Assembly: GCA_031414805.1 (NCBI GenBank)
Contig: JANOQJ010000015.1
Location: 1 to 64,000, forward strand
Length of the DNA: 64,000 bases
Direction: 5' to 3'
Source: JAAFIW01 sp031414805
GTDB lineage: Bacteria; Pseudomonadota; Gammaproteobacteria; Burkholderiales; Burkholderiaceae_C
The notes under the pieces are model-generated. The model saw only the letters and a program-made list of their open reading frames with translations. It was not told where the DNA came from and did not search any database. Shown in pieces: positions 40,944 to 49,399 of this stretch. Made by a program: the position numbers and the translations under genes. Numbering within the stretch: position 1 is the first letter of the stretch; the number at the start of each line of letters is the position of its first letter.

Positions 40944-41657
40944 TCAGTTTATGACCTGTTCACCCGCGCCCCAAAAAGTTATGCCCAGCTGCGCACTTGG
41001 AAACTTCAATGTGAGGCCGCCATATCCATACCCCGCAAAGCCTGAAGCAAAAAAAGGAGCCCACGGCATACCAACGGCAATCTTGGGCAGGCCGAAATAA
41101 AATATGCCTGCCTCTGCGGCACCAGGTCCAATGGCACCCGCCAGAATAATTGATTGCATATGGTCTTCAGTTAAGTTTTGCCATGTAAGTGGTGGTGACG
41201 GCCTGCCTTTCGTTAGCATTGCTGCCGCTACAATTAAACCTATGGTGGTGGGGGGCACGAGCTGCTGAAGTATCTCGAGGTTCACACGCACTTGATTCGG
41301 CTTGATAATTCCTTTGGTTAGGCTTGGTGTGACATCGTAATAACTAAGAAGGTCACCCATAGTTCCGGTGTTGACATTTCCCAACAATGCCTTCACCGTA
41401 TTAGCAACTAAATGTCCTTTTCCTTCCTTGCCAGCAAGCGACATCTTCTTCATTAAGGTCTCCTGTAAAGTCTGCACAGATTTTGGGGCAAATGTTGCAG
41501 AAACCGTAGCACCTCCTCTGAGAATATCCCGTTTATTACCAGCGGGGTCTGAAACGGTCATTTTTAACGAAGTAACGCCAACATCCATTCCGGGCACAAC
41601 CGGTATTCCACCGCTGACCATGCTCATGCTTTCAATATTCCAGCTGCCATTTGCCAT
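40944..41657 (-). CDS. Uncharacterised protein, 237 residues
   Basis: No family recognised. The N-terminus MANGSWNIESMSMVSGGIPVVPGMDVGVTSLKMTVSDPAGNKRD looks like a beta-rich domain. The middle is helical and the C-terminal third is hydrophobic and Gly/Ala-rich (GLIVAAAML, IILAGAIGPGAAEAGIFYFGLPKIAVGMPWAPFFASGFAGYGYGG), suggesting membrane insertion or pore formation. The lower GC content and rarer codons than its neighbours suggest transfer. It follows a small gene of the same strand by 31 bp, so the two form a unit. Confidence 0.6.
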   Translation of the reverse strand: MANGSWNIESMSMVSGGIPVVPGMDVGVTSLKMTVSDPAGNKRDILRGGATVSATFAPKSVQTLQETLMKKMSLAGKEGKGHLVANTVKALLGNVNTGTMGDLLSYYDVTPSLTKGIIKPNQVRVNLEILQQLVPPTTIGLIVAAAMLTKGRPSPPLTWQNLTEDHMQSIILAGAIGPGAAEAGIFYFGLPKIAVGMPWAPFFASGFAGYGYGGLTLKFPSAQLGITFWGAGEQVIN

Positions 41658-41688
41658 ACTCTAATCTCCGATCATTGAGTTATCAAAA

Positions 41689-42033
41689 TTACCAGCCCAC
41701 TGTAGCAAGAGCATTGTCCAGATGGGTTATGGTCATTTTTCCGACAATATCATCTGCAGTTTTTTGATATGCAGGATTGATGATTCCGTGCTGCTTTTTA
41801 TATGACAGAACTGCAGCTGCCGTCGTGGGGCCATAGCTGCGACCCTCTATTTCTGACTTTGAAATACTGTTACCCGCAGTTGGAGATAGTTTTATCAACG
41901 CAAGTTGAATATGTTGAACATGGCACCCGCTCGCCCCGCGAGTAATATGGTGTGGATCACTCACTTGGCACTGCTGTAACGCCATAGAGGCTTCCCGCGA
42001 TACTAAAATCGTGAAGAATTTTGATTTGAGCAT
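41689..42033 (-). CDS. Small peptidoglycan-binding-like protein
   Basis: About 114 residues from the ATG at 42033, 6 bp behind AGGA (the frame opens at 42084). The central part CHVQHIQLALIKLSPTAGNSISKSEIEGRSYGPTTAAAVLSYKKQHGI resembles the PG_binding_1 repeat (helix, then YGPxTxxAVxxFQ). It could bind the cell wall, and together with the following hydrophobic protein suggests an envelope or secreted function. A 27-bp perfect palindrome lies just upstream. Confidence 0.6.
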   Translation of the reverse strand: MLKSKFFTILVSREASMALQQCQVSDPHHITRGASGCHVQHIQLALIKLSPTAGNSISKSEIEGRSYGPTTAAAVLSYKKQHGIINPAYQKTADDIVGKMTITHLDNALATVGW

Positions 42034-42047
42034 GGTGTGTTTCCTGC

Positions 42048-42074
42048 GCCGTATGGAAAATTTTTCCATACGGC
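42048..42074. promoter_or_regulatory. 27-bp near-perfect palindrome, putative operator
   Basis: GCCGTATGGAAAA and TTTTCCATACGGC are 13-bp perfect inverted arms around a single T. It begins 15 bp upstream of the small gene at 42033. The length and lack of loop suggest a dimeric regulator site more than a hairpin. The next gene upstream is a LysR regulator on the same strand, 228 bp away. Confidence 0.6.
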
Positions 42075-42302
42075 AACCTTTCAAGTTGAAGCGGGTTTGC
42101 TTGGGCCCAAGAAAAACGCCGCAGTGCTGGCCAAGATCAGACGCGACAACAGATGGTAGACACGGATTGCAGATGTGTCGTCATACTTTTGTATGACACA
42201 GTCCACTTTCTCACGGCTGATTCCGAAAGTTTGCGGCTTTAGATTTTTTGTGCTGAAACGCTGTTGTTACGGGTTACCAGTGGCCCGTAGAGTGATCTCG
42301 GA

Positions 42303-43265
42303 CTACGTCGAATCCGTTTGCGCCAAGTAGGCCCACAGTGCCTGCGCAGGGCCTTTGTGGCTCTGCTTGTTGCCTGCGCCAGAGGTCTTGGAGGCTTCTT
42401 TGCTGACAGGTTTTTCGCGGTACGCGCGCACCTCCATCGTCATGCTCAGGCCCTGCATCTCTGCCGGTGCGGCACTCACCAGTTTCTTGGCGCGCAGCTC
42501 TTTTTTCACCGCGCTAAACGGCAAAAATGCCACTCCGTGGCCTTCCAACGCCATCACCTTCAAGCCTTCGGCCATATCGGTTTCGTAGACGCGATCCAGG
42601 TGGATGGCGGTGCGTGACTCCTTCAGGATCAAGTCGGTCACGCGGCCCAGGTACGCGCCTGGCGCGTAGCCCAGGTAGGGCAGAGGCTGGCCAGCGCGGC
42701 CAGGCAGGCGGAACAGCGGCTGGCCGTCGCTGTCAGCTTTCACATACGGCGACAGCACTTCTTCGCCCAGCACCACCATGTCGTAGCGATCAGCATCCAG
42801 CTGGAAGGGTTGCGAGGCGTGGTGGTAGGCAATCAACACATCGCAACCGCCTTCGACCAGGCGCATCACGGCGTCGTGCACGTTCAGTGCAATCAAGCGG
42901 CTTTTGATGGGGCCAAACTTATCGCGCAGACTGGAAACCCACGCGGGGAAAAACGTGAACGCCAAGGTGTGCGGCACCGCAAACTCCACCACGTCTTGCG
43001 CCGCAGTGGAATGGCCGCGCAGCATGGCTCGGGTGCTCTGCAAGGCCTGCAGCATTTCCAGCGACTGGGCATACAGGGTTTCGCCCGCAGGTGTCAGCCT
43101 TGTCGGGTACGAACTGCGGTCCACCAGGTCAGACCCAGCCCAGGCCTCCAGCGCCTGAATGCGCCGGGAAAACGCCGGTTGGGTCACGTGGCGCAGCTGC
43201 GCGGAGCGGCTGAAACTGCGGGTTTCAGCCAGGCTGACAAAGTCTTCAAGCCATTTGGTTTCCAT
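42303..43265 (-). CDS. LysR-family regulator (HypT/YjiE-like)
   Basis: 320 residues. The winged helix METKWLEDFVSLAETRSFSRSAQLRHVTQPAFSRRIQALEAWAGSDLVDRS resembles the LysR subgroup around E. coli YjiE (IETKWLYDFLTL...VSQPAFSRRIRALE). The C-terminal part is a type 2 periplasmic-binding effector domain. The tail KEASKTSGAGNKQSHKG is basic and disordered. YjiE responds to hypochlorite; whether this one does is unknown. A dispersed repeat lies upstream. Confidence 0.8.
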   Translation of the reverse strand: METKWLEDFVSLAETRSFSRSAQLRHVTQPAFSRRIQALEAWAGSDLVDRSSYPTRLTPAGETLYAQSLEMLQALQSTRAMLRGHSTAAQDVVEFAVPHTLAFTFFPAWVSSLRDKFGPIKSRLIALNVHDAVMRLVEGGCDVLIAYHHASQPFQLDADRYDMVVLGEEVLSPYVKADSDGQPLFRLPGRAGQPLPYLGYAPGAYLGRVTDLILKESRTAIHLDRVYETDMAEGLKVMALEGHGVAFLPFSAVKKELRAKKLVSAAPAEMQGLSMTMEVRAYREKPVSKEASKTSGAGNKQSHKGPAQALWAYLAQTDST

Positions 43266-43324
43266 GTGGCCGATTATGGAAGGCTTGGCAACGGTTGCTT
43301 ACAAAGCGCTTTTGGTGCGGCGAA

Positions 43325-43369
43325 TGCTATTGACTCAATAGCTGCTTGATCAGTATTTACAAGGGCTGC
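43325..43369 (-). repeat. Dispersed 45-bp repeat copy
   Basis: TGCTATTGACTCAATAGCTG followed by CTTGATCAGTATTTACAAGGGCT, reverse orientation, in the gap between the LysR gene and the GST gene. Confidence 0.9.
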
Positions 43370-43396
43370 AGGCCTAAAACACTTAAAACACAGGCA

Positions 43397-44038
43397 TCAG
43401 GCGGGCACAGATGCCGCCTTGCGGTCTGCCGCCACTTTTTGCGCCGCCGGCCGCTCGCCAATCATCTTGCCGTAGGTTTTGTAGTCCACACCAGCGGCCA
43501 GCAACAGGTCTTCGCCGTAGATGGCTTTGGTGGCCATGCCCACCAGTGGCAAGTTGGTCCAGGCGGCGCAGTCGGCCTGGGTGAAGGTGTCGCCGGCTAC
43601 AAACGGCGCGAACTTGGCCAGTTGTTTGAAGGCAGCAATGTTCTTGTCCAGCTGCTTGCGCACGCGGGCCTGGCTGCTCTCGCTCACGGTGCCGCCAAAA
43701 AAAGCTTGCGGGTACAAATCACGTGCCACCAGCTCCAGGTGCAGGTCGATGAACGTGGCCAGTTCGTGCACCTTGGCGGCTGCAAATGGGTCAGCGGGCA
43801 ACAGGGGGACTTGGGGGTAGGCGGCATCCAGGTAGTCGAGGATGACCTGGCTTTCGCACAGCGGGCCGTGCGGCGTGCGGATGAACGGAATTTTGCCCAG
43901 CGGCGAGGCGGCCAGCACGGCCGGGTCGGTGCTCTTGGTCATCACCGCTTCTTCGGTGAAAGGCACGCCTTTTTCCAGCAGCGCCAGCTTGACTTTGTTG
44001 TAGTAGTTGGAGACGGCAAAACCGCACAGGGTGATCAT
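43397..44038 (-). CDS. Glutathione S-transferase
   Basis: 213 residues. The thioredoxin-like N-terminal domain MITLCGFAVSNYYNKVKLALLEKGVPFTEEAVM carries a GST active-site Ser/Tyr region and GKIPFIRTPHGPLCESQVILDYLDAAYP (the cis-Pro and ES motif). The all-helical C-terminal domain follows. It conjugates glutathione to electrophiles or serves as a peroxidase. The substrate is unknown. Dispersed repeat copies lie on both sides. Confidence 0.9.
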   Translation of the reverse strand: MITLCGFAVSNYYNKVKLALLEKGVPFTEEAVMTKSTDPAVLAASPLGKIPFIRTPHGPLCESQVILDYLDAAYPQVPLLPADPFAAAKVHELATFIDLHLELVARDLYPQAFFGGTVSESSQARVRKQLDKNIAAFKQLAKFAPFVAGDTFTQADCAAWTNLPLVGMATKAIYGEDLLLAAGVDYKTYGKMIGERPAAQKVAADRKAASVPA

Positions 44039-44119
44039 GGTGGGGGGTTCCTAAAAGTGGTGACAGAGTCTAAAACTGCCGCATGAAAAGCAGTTGCCAC
44101 ACGTGCGACACGACGCGAA

Positions 44120-44164
44120 TCGCTATTATTTATATAGCTGCTTGAGCAGTATTTATAAGGGCTG
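44120..44164 (-). repeat. Dispersed 45-bp repeat copy supplying the LysR stop
   Basis: CGCTATTATTTATATAGCTG followed by CTTGAGCAGTATTTATAAGGGCT, reverse on the plus strand. The LysR gene upstream on the minus strand ends inside it, its TAA coming from the repeat. Confidence 0.85.
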
Positions 44165-45133
44165 ATGGCCGTTTTGATGCTTATTCACGCCAACAGCCCC
44201 ATAGCCCGAAACATCCGCCGTCAAATCCGGGTGCCCGCCCAGTCCCTGCAGCACAAAGTCCACGAACGCCCGCACCCGCTGGGGCAGTTGTTTGCGGCTG
44301 GGGTAGTGCACAAACAGCTGCAAGCCCTCCAGAATGTTGTCTGCCAACACCAGTTTGAGCTGCCCCTTCTGCAGCGCGGCCAAGGCCAGCGGCTGGGGCA
44401 AATGCGCAATGCCCAGGCCGGCAATGCAGCAATCGAGCAGGCTGCGAAAGTCGTTGCAGTGCAGGCGTGCGGGCAGTTGCAGCATTTGCGCGGTGCGCGC
44501 CGCGCCATTGCGCACCTGCACCGCCCACGGCAAGGGACGCTCCTGGCCGCTCAAGTGCAATTGAAGCAGGCTGTGTTGATGCAGTGCTTCCAGCGACGCG
44601 GGCACGCCGCGCTGCGCCAGGTACGCGGGCGACGCGCACATGAGCAGCTTCAACGGCCCCAGCGGGCGCGCCACATACGCGGCGTCTTGCAAAGCACCGG
44701 CGCGTATGCCCACATCAAAGCTGCGCGAGATCAGCGGATTGACCTCTTCGCTCAGCTCCAAGTCCAGCTCAATGTCGGGGTATTGCGCAAAAAAAAGCGG
44801 CAAAAACGGCACCACATACAAGTGGGCGACGGGCGACACGAGCGTCACGCGTACCTTGCCGCTGGCCTGCTGCGCCCCCTCAGACACTTCGCTACAAGCC
44901 GCTTCCAGCTCACCCAGCGGTCCACGGCATTGCTCTAAAAAAGCGCTGCCCTCGGGCGTGAGCGACAGCGCGCGCGTGGTGCGGGCCAGCAGCCGCACAC
45001 CCAGTTGCTGCTCCAGGCGGCTGATGTTTTGACTCACGGCAACAGCGGAAATACCCAGTTCCTTGCTGGCTTTGGCAAAGCTGCCCAGCTCTGCCGTGCG
45101 CACGAAATTCAGGATGCCGCGAATGCTCTGCAT
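44153..45133 (-). CDS. LysR-family transcriptional regulator
   Basis: 326 residues. The N-terminal winged helix ILNFVRTAELGSFAKASKELGISAVAVSQNISRLEQQLGVRLLARTTRALSLTPEG is followed by the effector domain. It faces the divergent YCII and MAPEG genes, which it may regulate. The last residues HQPL and the stop come from a dispersed repeat. Confidence 0.9.
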   Translation of the reverse strand: MQSIRGILNFVRTAELGSFAKASKELGISAVAVSQNISRLEQQLGVRLLARTTRALSLTPEGSAFLEQCRGPLGELEAACSEVSEGAQQASGKVRVTLVSPVAHLYVVPFLPLFFAQYPDIELDLELSEEVNPLISRSFDVGIRAGALQDAAYVARPLGPLKLLMCASPAYLAQRGVPASLEALHQHSLLQLHLSGQERPLPWAVQVRNGAARTAQMLQLPARLHCNDFRSLLDCCIAGLGIAHLPQPLALAALQKGQLKLVLADNILEGLQLFVHYPSRKQLPQRVRAFVDFVLQGLGGHPDLTADVSGYGAVGVNKHQNGHQPL

Positions 45134-45301
45134 AAGGTGCCCTCTTCATGATTACAAACTTTATGTGTTTATTCTATGAAGCATTAGGCCAATTGTGCCA
45201 AGCAAAGGGTCTGCCTAAAGTCCAACCCATCGCGCTAAACGAGGTTTCAGAAAAGAGTTTCGTTAGAACGATAGTTATCAACTCAACCCACAGGACACCC
45301 C

Positions 45302-45658
45302 ATGAAAGCACTTCTTCTTTGCCACTTCGAACCCGCAGCAATGGCCCACGTACCTGCCGATGCGCAGGCGCAAATGATGCAAGCCATGATGGATTTCAAC
45401 CAGCAACTGATTCAAGCGGGCGTGCTCAAAGCCGCGGGTCAGCTGGATTCGCCCGTGAACGCCCAGCGCGTCAGCCTGAACAGCGGCAAGCTGCAAACCG
45501 TGCACGGCCCCGCGCTGGCAGGCGACATTCAGATCGGCGGCTATTACGTGCTGGACGTTCCCACGCTGGCCGATGCCACAGCCTGGGCCAACCGCTGCCC
45601 GGTCGCCCAAATGGGCGGCGGAGTGGAGGTGCGCGAGGTCAGCTACTCGCCGATGTAA
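45302..45658 (+). CDS. YCII-related protein
   Basis: 118 residues. The pattern MKALLLCHFEPAAMAHVPADAQAQMMQAMMDFNQQLIQAGVLKAAGQL, then AGDIQIGGYYVLDVPTLADATAWANRCPV, is the dimeric alpha/beta-barrel YCII/DGPF family, whose roles are mostly unknown. AGGA lies upstream of the ATG. It is divergent from a LysR gene and followed by MAPEG on the same strand. Confidence 0.85.
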   Translation: MKALLLCHFEPAAMAHVPADAQAQMMQAMMDFNQQLIQAGVLKAAGQLDSPVNAQRVSLNSGKLQTVHGPALAGDIQIGGYYVLDVPTLADATAWANRCPVAQMGGGVEVREVSYSPM

Positions 45659-45706
45659 AACAGCAGGCAAACTGGCGCGACTGTTTTTGTTTATCTGGAG
45701 ACTTGT

Positions 45707-46105
45707 ATGACCGCCCTGCCCCTGCCCACCATCACCTTGCTGCTGGCCAGCGTGTTGGCCATCGCCCAAGTGCTGCTGACCGTTTGGGTCATCATGCGCC
45801 GCGTCCAGGCCAAAGTGATGTTTCTGGACGGGGGCGACGCCGCCCTGACGCACCGCATGCGCGCCCACGGCAATTTCAGCGAAACCGTGCCCATTTGCCT
45901 GCTGCAGATCGCACTGCTGGAGCTGTGCGGCGCACCGATCTGGATGCTGTGGACGCTGGGCGGTGCATTGGTGGCAGGGCGCAGCTTGCATGCGCTGTGT
46001 TTGCTGACCAACAACGCGCAATGGAGCCGCATCACCGGCATGTGCACCACGATGCTGGTGATGTGCGGCGGGGCAGTGGCAGGTGGGTGGGTGTGGCTGC
46101 GGTGA
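45707..46105 (+). CDS. MAPEG-family membrane protein
   Basis: 132 residues with four membrane segments and the conserved loop RMRAHGNFSETVPICLLQIALLEL (N and E in the MAPEG glutathione-binding helix). The family includes membrane glutathione S-transferases and leukotriene synthases; bacterial members are little studied. TCTGGAG precedes the ATG. It fits in a small detoxification-like set with the GST and YCII genes. Confidence 0.85.
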   Translation: MTALPLPTITLLLASVLAIAQVLLTVWVIMRRVQAKVMFLDGGDAALTHRMRAHGNFSETVPICLLQIALLELCGAPIWMLWTLGGALVAGRSLHALCLLTNNAQWSRITGMCTTMLVMCGGAVAGGWVWLR

Positions 46106-46132
46106 GGGTGGCGGCTAACGAGCCTGTGCAAT

Positions 46133-46828
46133 TCAGTCGCTCAGCACGTGCAGCACGTCCGAATGAAACTCACGTGCGTACAAGATAAGCACCACCAGCA
46201 GGGTGGCGACGGCAAACACCAGGGGCGAGAAAAACCAGGCCAGCGCGGCGAACGAGAAGTAGTAGGCGCGCAGGCCGTCGTTGAAGGTCTCTGCGGCCAC
46301 GCCAAGCAGATTCCCAGCCCGAGTGGCCACCGATTCACGGTCAAAGTCACCCGCTTCAAACTCCTTGGGCTCGGGCATGGCACCCACCACCACGGCCACG
46401 ATGGTGTATTGGCGCATGGCCCAGGAAAAGCGGAAAAAGGCATATACAAAAATGCCGATCAACACAATGATTTTGAACTCGAACACCAGGACGGGCGTGG
46501 CCACGGCAAATGGCATTTCGCGCACAAATTCAACCGCTTTGTCGATGGTGCCCAAGAGCGCTACCAGGCCGCCGATGATGAAAATCGTGGTGGAGGCAAA
46601 AAACGAGGAGCTGCTGGACAGACTTTGTGTGATGAAGCCATCCAGCACCCGCGGGTCGCGGCTGGTGGCTTGCAGCATCCACTTGCGGCGAAATCGGTTG
46701 GTGGCGGCCAGCAGTGAGGGGCGGCGCGTGCCCCAGAATTTGGCAAACCAGTTGTAGCCGATCCAGGCGGCCAGAAAACCCAACACGGCCAGCCAATCGG
46801 CCCAGGGGAGCAAAGCGAGAACTTTCAT
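46133..46828 (-). CDS. DUF599-family membrane protein
   Basis: 231 residues from the ATG at 46828. Membrane segments at the N-terminus, middle (SSSSFFASTTIFIIGGLVALLGTIDKAVEF) and C-terminus, with the conserved RDPRVLDGFITQSLSSSSSFFASTT and FSWAMRQYTIVA blocks of DUF599. Function is unknown. The gene is convergent with the MAPEG gene. Confidence 0.8.
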   Translation of the reverse strand: MKVLALLPWADWLAVLGFLAAWIGYNWFAKFWGTRRPSLLAATNRFRRKWMLQATSRDPRVLDGFITQSLSSSSSFFASTTIFIIGGLVALLGTIDKAVEFVREMPFAVATPVLVFEFKIIVLIGIFVYAFFRFSWAMRQYTIVAVVVGAMPEPKEFEAGDFDRESVATRAGNLLGVAAETFNDGLRAYYFSFAALAWFFSPLVFAVATLLVVLILYAREFHSDVLHVLSD

Positions 46829-46905
46829 GGGCTGATGGTAAAGCCCCACACGCGCCCATTGAACAACTGCACGCAAGCGTCATGCGATCTGCAGCAAGAC
46901 GACAA

Positions 46906-46938
46906 GAAGCCCTGCTTGGCTAACCAACGCAGGGCTTC
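46906..46938 (-). terminator. Hairpin after csbD-like gene
   Basis: GAAGCCCTG and CAGGGCTTC form a 9-bp perfect stem around a 15-base loop, followed on the plus strand by TTTT and on the minus strand by TTG. It sits between the csbD-like gene and the DUF599 gene on the same strand, so it may terminate the csbD transcript. Confidence 0.6.
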
Positions 46939-46959
46939 TTTTGATCTATGGCCGCAAGC

Positions 46960-47220
46960 TCAGGATGCTTTTTGGGCAGCCGACTTCGCGTGTGTTGCAT
47001 CGTCTTTCTTCAGCCAGGCATCGCCCAGTTTGACTTCCCACTGCGCGATCTGCAGTTCAGCAGCGTCTTTGGCAATGCCGTAGCGCTCCTGAATTTTGCC
47101 GGCCAATTGGTCGCGCTGGCCAGCAACGATGTCAAAGTCATCGTCGGTCAGCTTGCCCCACTGCTCGCGGCAATGCCCGGTCATCTGTTTCCAGTTGCCT
47201 TTAACTTGATCCCAGTTCAT
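46960..47220 (-). CDS. CsbD-like stress protein
   Basis: 86 residues. MNWDQVKGNWKQMTGHCREQWGKLTDDDFDIVAGQRDQLAGKIQERYGIAKDAAELQIAQWE is the CsbD family core with repeated W and K residues. CsbD proteins are induced by general stress; no function is known. AAGGA is upstream. It is in a run with the BON gene. Confidence 0.9.
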   Translation of the reverse strand: MNWDQVKGNWKQMTGHCREQWGKLTDDDFDIVAGQRDQLAGKIQERYGIAKDAAELQIAQWEVKLGDAWLKKDDATHAKSAAQKAS

Positions 47221-47248
47221 AGCGTGTCCTTTGATTTGTAGAACGCGT

Positions 47249-47587
47249 TCAAGGACGAACAGAAATTTCGTTTTTCACCATCTTCACGCCGCTCACACCG
47301 CGTGCGATGCGCTCTGCGGTGGATTTCTCCGTCGCGTTTTTGGCAAAACCGGACAGCATCACGGTTCCATTGAGTGTTTCAACACGAATGCTGGACGCGT
47401 CCACTTCCACGTTGTCCACAAACCGCGCCTTGATGCCAGTGGTGATCGACACGTCATCGACGTAGGCACCCACTGTTTCCTGTCCGCGTGTAACGGCGCA
47501 ACCGCTGATGGTGATCAGTGCGAATGCGGTGAGGGTGGCAGCCAGGAACGAACGGCTCAAGGTGCTGGTGCGGGGTGTATATGTCAT
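47249..47587 (-). CDS. BON-domain lipoprotein
   Basis: 112 residues from the ATG at 47587, just after AGGAGA. The signal peptide ends in a lipobox (LITISGC). The BON domain (SITTGIKARFVDNVEVDASSIRVETLNGTVMLSGFAKNATEKSTAERIARGVSGVKMVKNEI) follows. OsmY/DolP-type proteins of this kind bind phospholipid or help the outer membrane under stress. It probably is co-transcribed with the CsbD gene 28 bp downstream. The gap 47588-47805 holds no gene. Confidence 0.85.
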   Translation of the reverse strand: MTYTPRTSTLSRSFLAATLTAFALITISGCAVTRGQETVGAYVDDVSITTGIKARFVDNVEVDASSIRVETLNGTVMLSGFAKNATEKSTAERIARGVSGVKMVKNEISVRP

Positions 47588-47805
47588 GAAAATCTCCTGA
47601 AAATAGTAAGTTACGACCAGAGCTGTGTGAGCCGGTTGGCCCCGAACAGGGCCTTTGACACACACGGCTCCTTGAGAAGCAGTGTGTGCAGTAACGCACT
47701 TACGCACGATCAGCGTGCTAGCAGTTCGACTGACAGGCAATGCCTACACGACGTGTAGGACAGCGCTTACGCCGCGTGTTTTCAGGAGGCCCGCGAACCG
47801 TTCCT

Positions 47806-48360
47806 TTAGCCACGCAGCTTGGCTGCCATTTCTGCGACGCGCTTGCCAAAGAGCTTGGCGGTGTCCAGGTCACCTTGTGGCATTTCTGCCGGTGACGCGT
47901 CCGACGGGCTTTGCGCCATGGCACCGGCAAACGAGCCCATGTAATTGGTGTCGTTGCGGGTGGCGGCTTTGCTGTTGCTGGGCATCAGGCCCGTGCCCAA
48001 CCACACGCCGCTGTGTTGCATGGCCAGTGTGAACAGGTAGTGCAGGGTAGACAGCTTGTCACCGTTCATGCTGGCGCTGTTGGTAAAGCCAGCAAATACC
48101 TTGTCTTTCCAGGCCTGGCCAAACCAGGGCTTGCTGGACGCGTCGGCAAACTTTTTGAACTGCCAGCTCACGCTGCCCATGTAGGTGGGGCTGCCCATGA
48201 TGATGGCGTCGGCTGCAGCCAGTGCTTCCCACGCGCTGTCGGGCAAGTTGCCCTCGGCGTCGATGGTCAGCAACTGCGCATTGGCGCCATCGGCCACAGC
48301 TTGTGCCATGCGCTGGGTGTGGCCGTAGCCTGAGTGAAATACAACAACGGTTTTTGCCAT
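47806..48360 (-). CDS. Flavodoxin-family NAD(P)H:quinone oxidoreductase (WrbA-like)
   Basis: 184 residues from the ATG at 48360. The flavodoxin start MAKTVVVFHSGYGHTQRMAQAVADGA and the FMN-binding loop GSPTYMGSVSWQFKKFADASS are clear. It lacks the long C-terminal part of WrbA proper but resembles it overall. The frame to 48441 runs through a repeat and is not coding. It reduces quinones with NAD(P)H, with FMN. Confidence 0.85.
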   Translation of the reverse strand: MAKTVVVFHSGYGHTQRMAQAVADGANAQLLTIDAEGNLPDSAWEALAAADAIIMGSPTYMGSVSWQFKKFADASSKPWFGQAWKDKVFAGFTNSASMNGDKLSTLHYLFTLAMQHSGVWLGTGLMPSNSKAATRNDTNYMGSFAGAMAQSPSDASPAEMPQGDLDTAKLFGKRVAEMAAKLRG

Positions 48361-48403
48361 TGGAAAGCTCCTTAAAAGGCTGGTGAAGGGGATCGGGAAA
48401 ATT

Positions 48404-48505
48404 TGAACGCAGAGGTCGCAGAGGTTTCGCAGAGGACGCAAAAAAAATTACCAATTGGCTTCCCCTCTGCGTTCTCTGCGTCATCTTTGCGGCCTCTGCG
48501 TTCAA
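48404..48505. repeat. Inverted repeat of GCAGAGG units
   Basis: Left part: TTTGAACGCAGAGGTCGCAG and further GAGG units. Right part: the complement, ending CCTCTGCGTTCAAA. The outer arms pair almost perfectly, with tandem GCAGAGGxC units inside each arm. It is a known kind of interspersed palindromic repeat in environmental proteobacteria (family knowledge, not checked). It separates the flavodoxin and pirin genes. Confidence 0.8.
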
Positions 48506-48522
48506 AAACTGCTTTTCAAGAC

Positions 48523-49389
48523 TCAGCGCTTGAACGACGCTTCGAGGTGACCCATCTCGCCCCGCTGAAAGCGCAGGGCGTACTGGGCCACATCGTGGGC
48601 GGTGTTGCCCATGAAGGGGCCTTTCGGAAACATGGGTTCGTTGATCGGGGTGCCGCTGAAAAACACACCGCGTAAGCCATGGTTACTCGCCTCTAGCTGA
48701 ACCACATCGCCATCTGCTTCAAAAATGATAGCTGCTTGAGCAGTATTCACTTGGGCTAGAGCACTAAAAGACCCTGAATGCAGCGCAAAGAAGGCGTTGT
48801 CACCGGGTTTAACCGGGATGCTCAACACGCCGCCTGCGGGCACCGTCACATCCAATATGTTCACGCGGGTCAGCCAGCGGGCGTCTTGCACGATGGGCGA
48901 CTGCTGGCCAGCGAATTCGCCAGCCACCACGCACACCTGCGAGCCATCAACCGCGACCACCGGCATGGCGGCCCGGCTGACATGAAACGCGGCGGGCTCG
49001 GCCTGTTTGTTGGCGGTGGACAGGTTCACAAACACCTGCAAGCCGCGCGCTGCCTGGCCCGGCGTGGCGGGAATTTCCTCATGCATCATGCCGCGCCCCG
49101 CCTGCGTCCAGTGCAAGTCGCCGGGGGCGATGTGGCTGCGGTCACCCAAACTGTCGCGGTTGATGAAACCACCTTGCGCGCCACCGTCGGATTCGGGCAG
49201 CATCACCGTCACCGCGCTCATGCCCGCGTGCGGGTGCGGGCCGAAAAACGGTTGCGGCATGGTGAAGGCGTCAATGCCGATGAACGGGTCGAGCCAGGCG
49301 GCCTCGGTGCGCAACATGTTGGCACCGGAGTGCGCGTCAAACGCGTGGTAAGGCATGGGCACGATGGCGCGGATGCTGCGATTCATCAT
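48523..49389 (-). CDS. Pirin-family protein
   Basis: 288 residues. Conserved pirin block: DPFIGIDAFTMPQPFFGPHPHAGMSAVTVMLPESDGGAQ with the metal His residues, then LGDRSHIAPGDLHWTQAGRGMMHEE. It is a cupin, two domains. The second half contains an in-frame repeat copy (ALAQVNTAQAAII). Bacterial pirins may be quercetinases or redox-linked regulators. The second pirin gene is 10 bp upstream on the same strand. Confidence 0.9.
   Translation of the reverse strand: MMNRSIRAIVPMPYHAFDAHSGANMLRTEAAWLDPFIGIDAFTMPQPFFGPHPHAGMSAVTVMLPESDGGAQGGFINRDSLGDRSHIAPGDLHWTQAGRGMMHEEIPATPGQAARGLQVFVNLSTANKQAEPAAFHVSRAAMPVVAVDGSQVCVVAGEFAGQQSPIVQDARWLTRVNILDVTVPAGGVLSIPVKPGDNAFFALHSGSFSALAQVNTAQAAIIFEADGDVVQLEASNHGLRGVFFSGTPINEPMFPKGPFMGNTAHDVAQYALRFQRGEMGHLEASFKR
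48720..48760 (-). repeat. Dispersed 45-bp repeat copy inside the pirin gene
   Basis: On the plus strand: AAAAATGATAGCTGCTTGAG followed by CAGTATTCACTTGGGCTAGAG. The gene reads it in the forward sense as ALAQVNTAQAAII. Confidence 0.9.
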
Positions 49390-49399
49390 GGTTGTCCTT

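Noticed and set aside
48404..48505. Possible CRISPR array because of repeated GCAGAGG units
   Set aside because: The units are 9-10 bp, contiguous, arranged as an inverted pair and without spacers.
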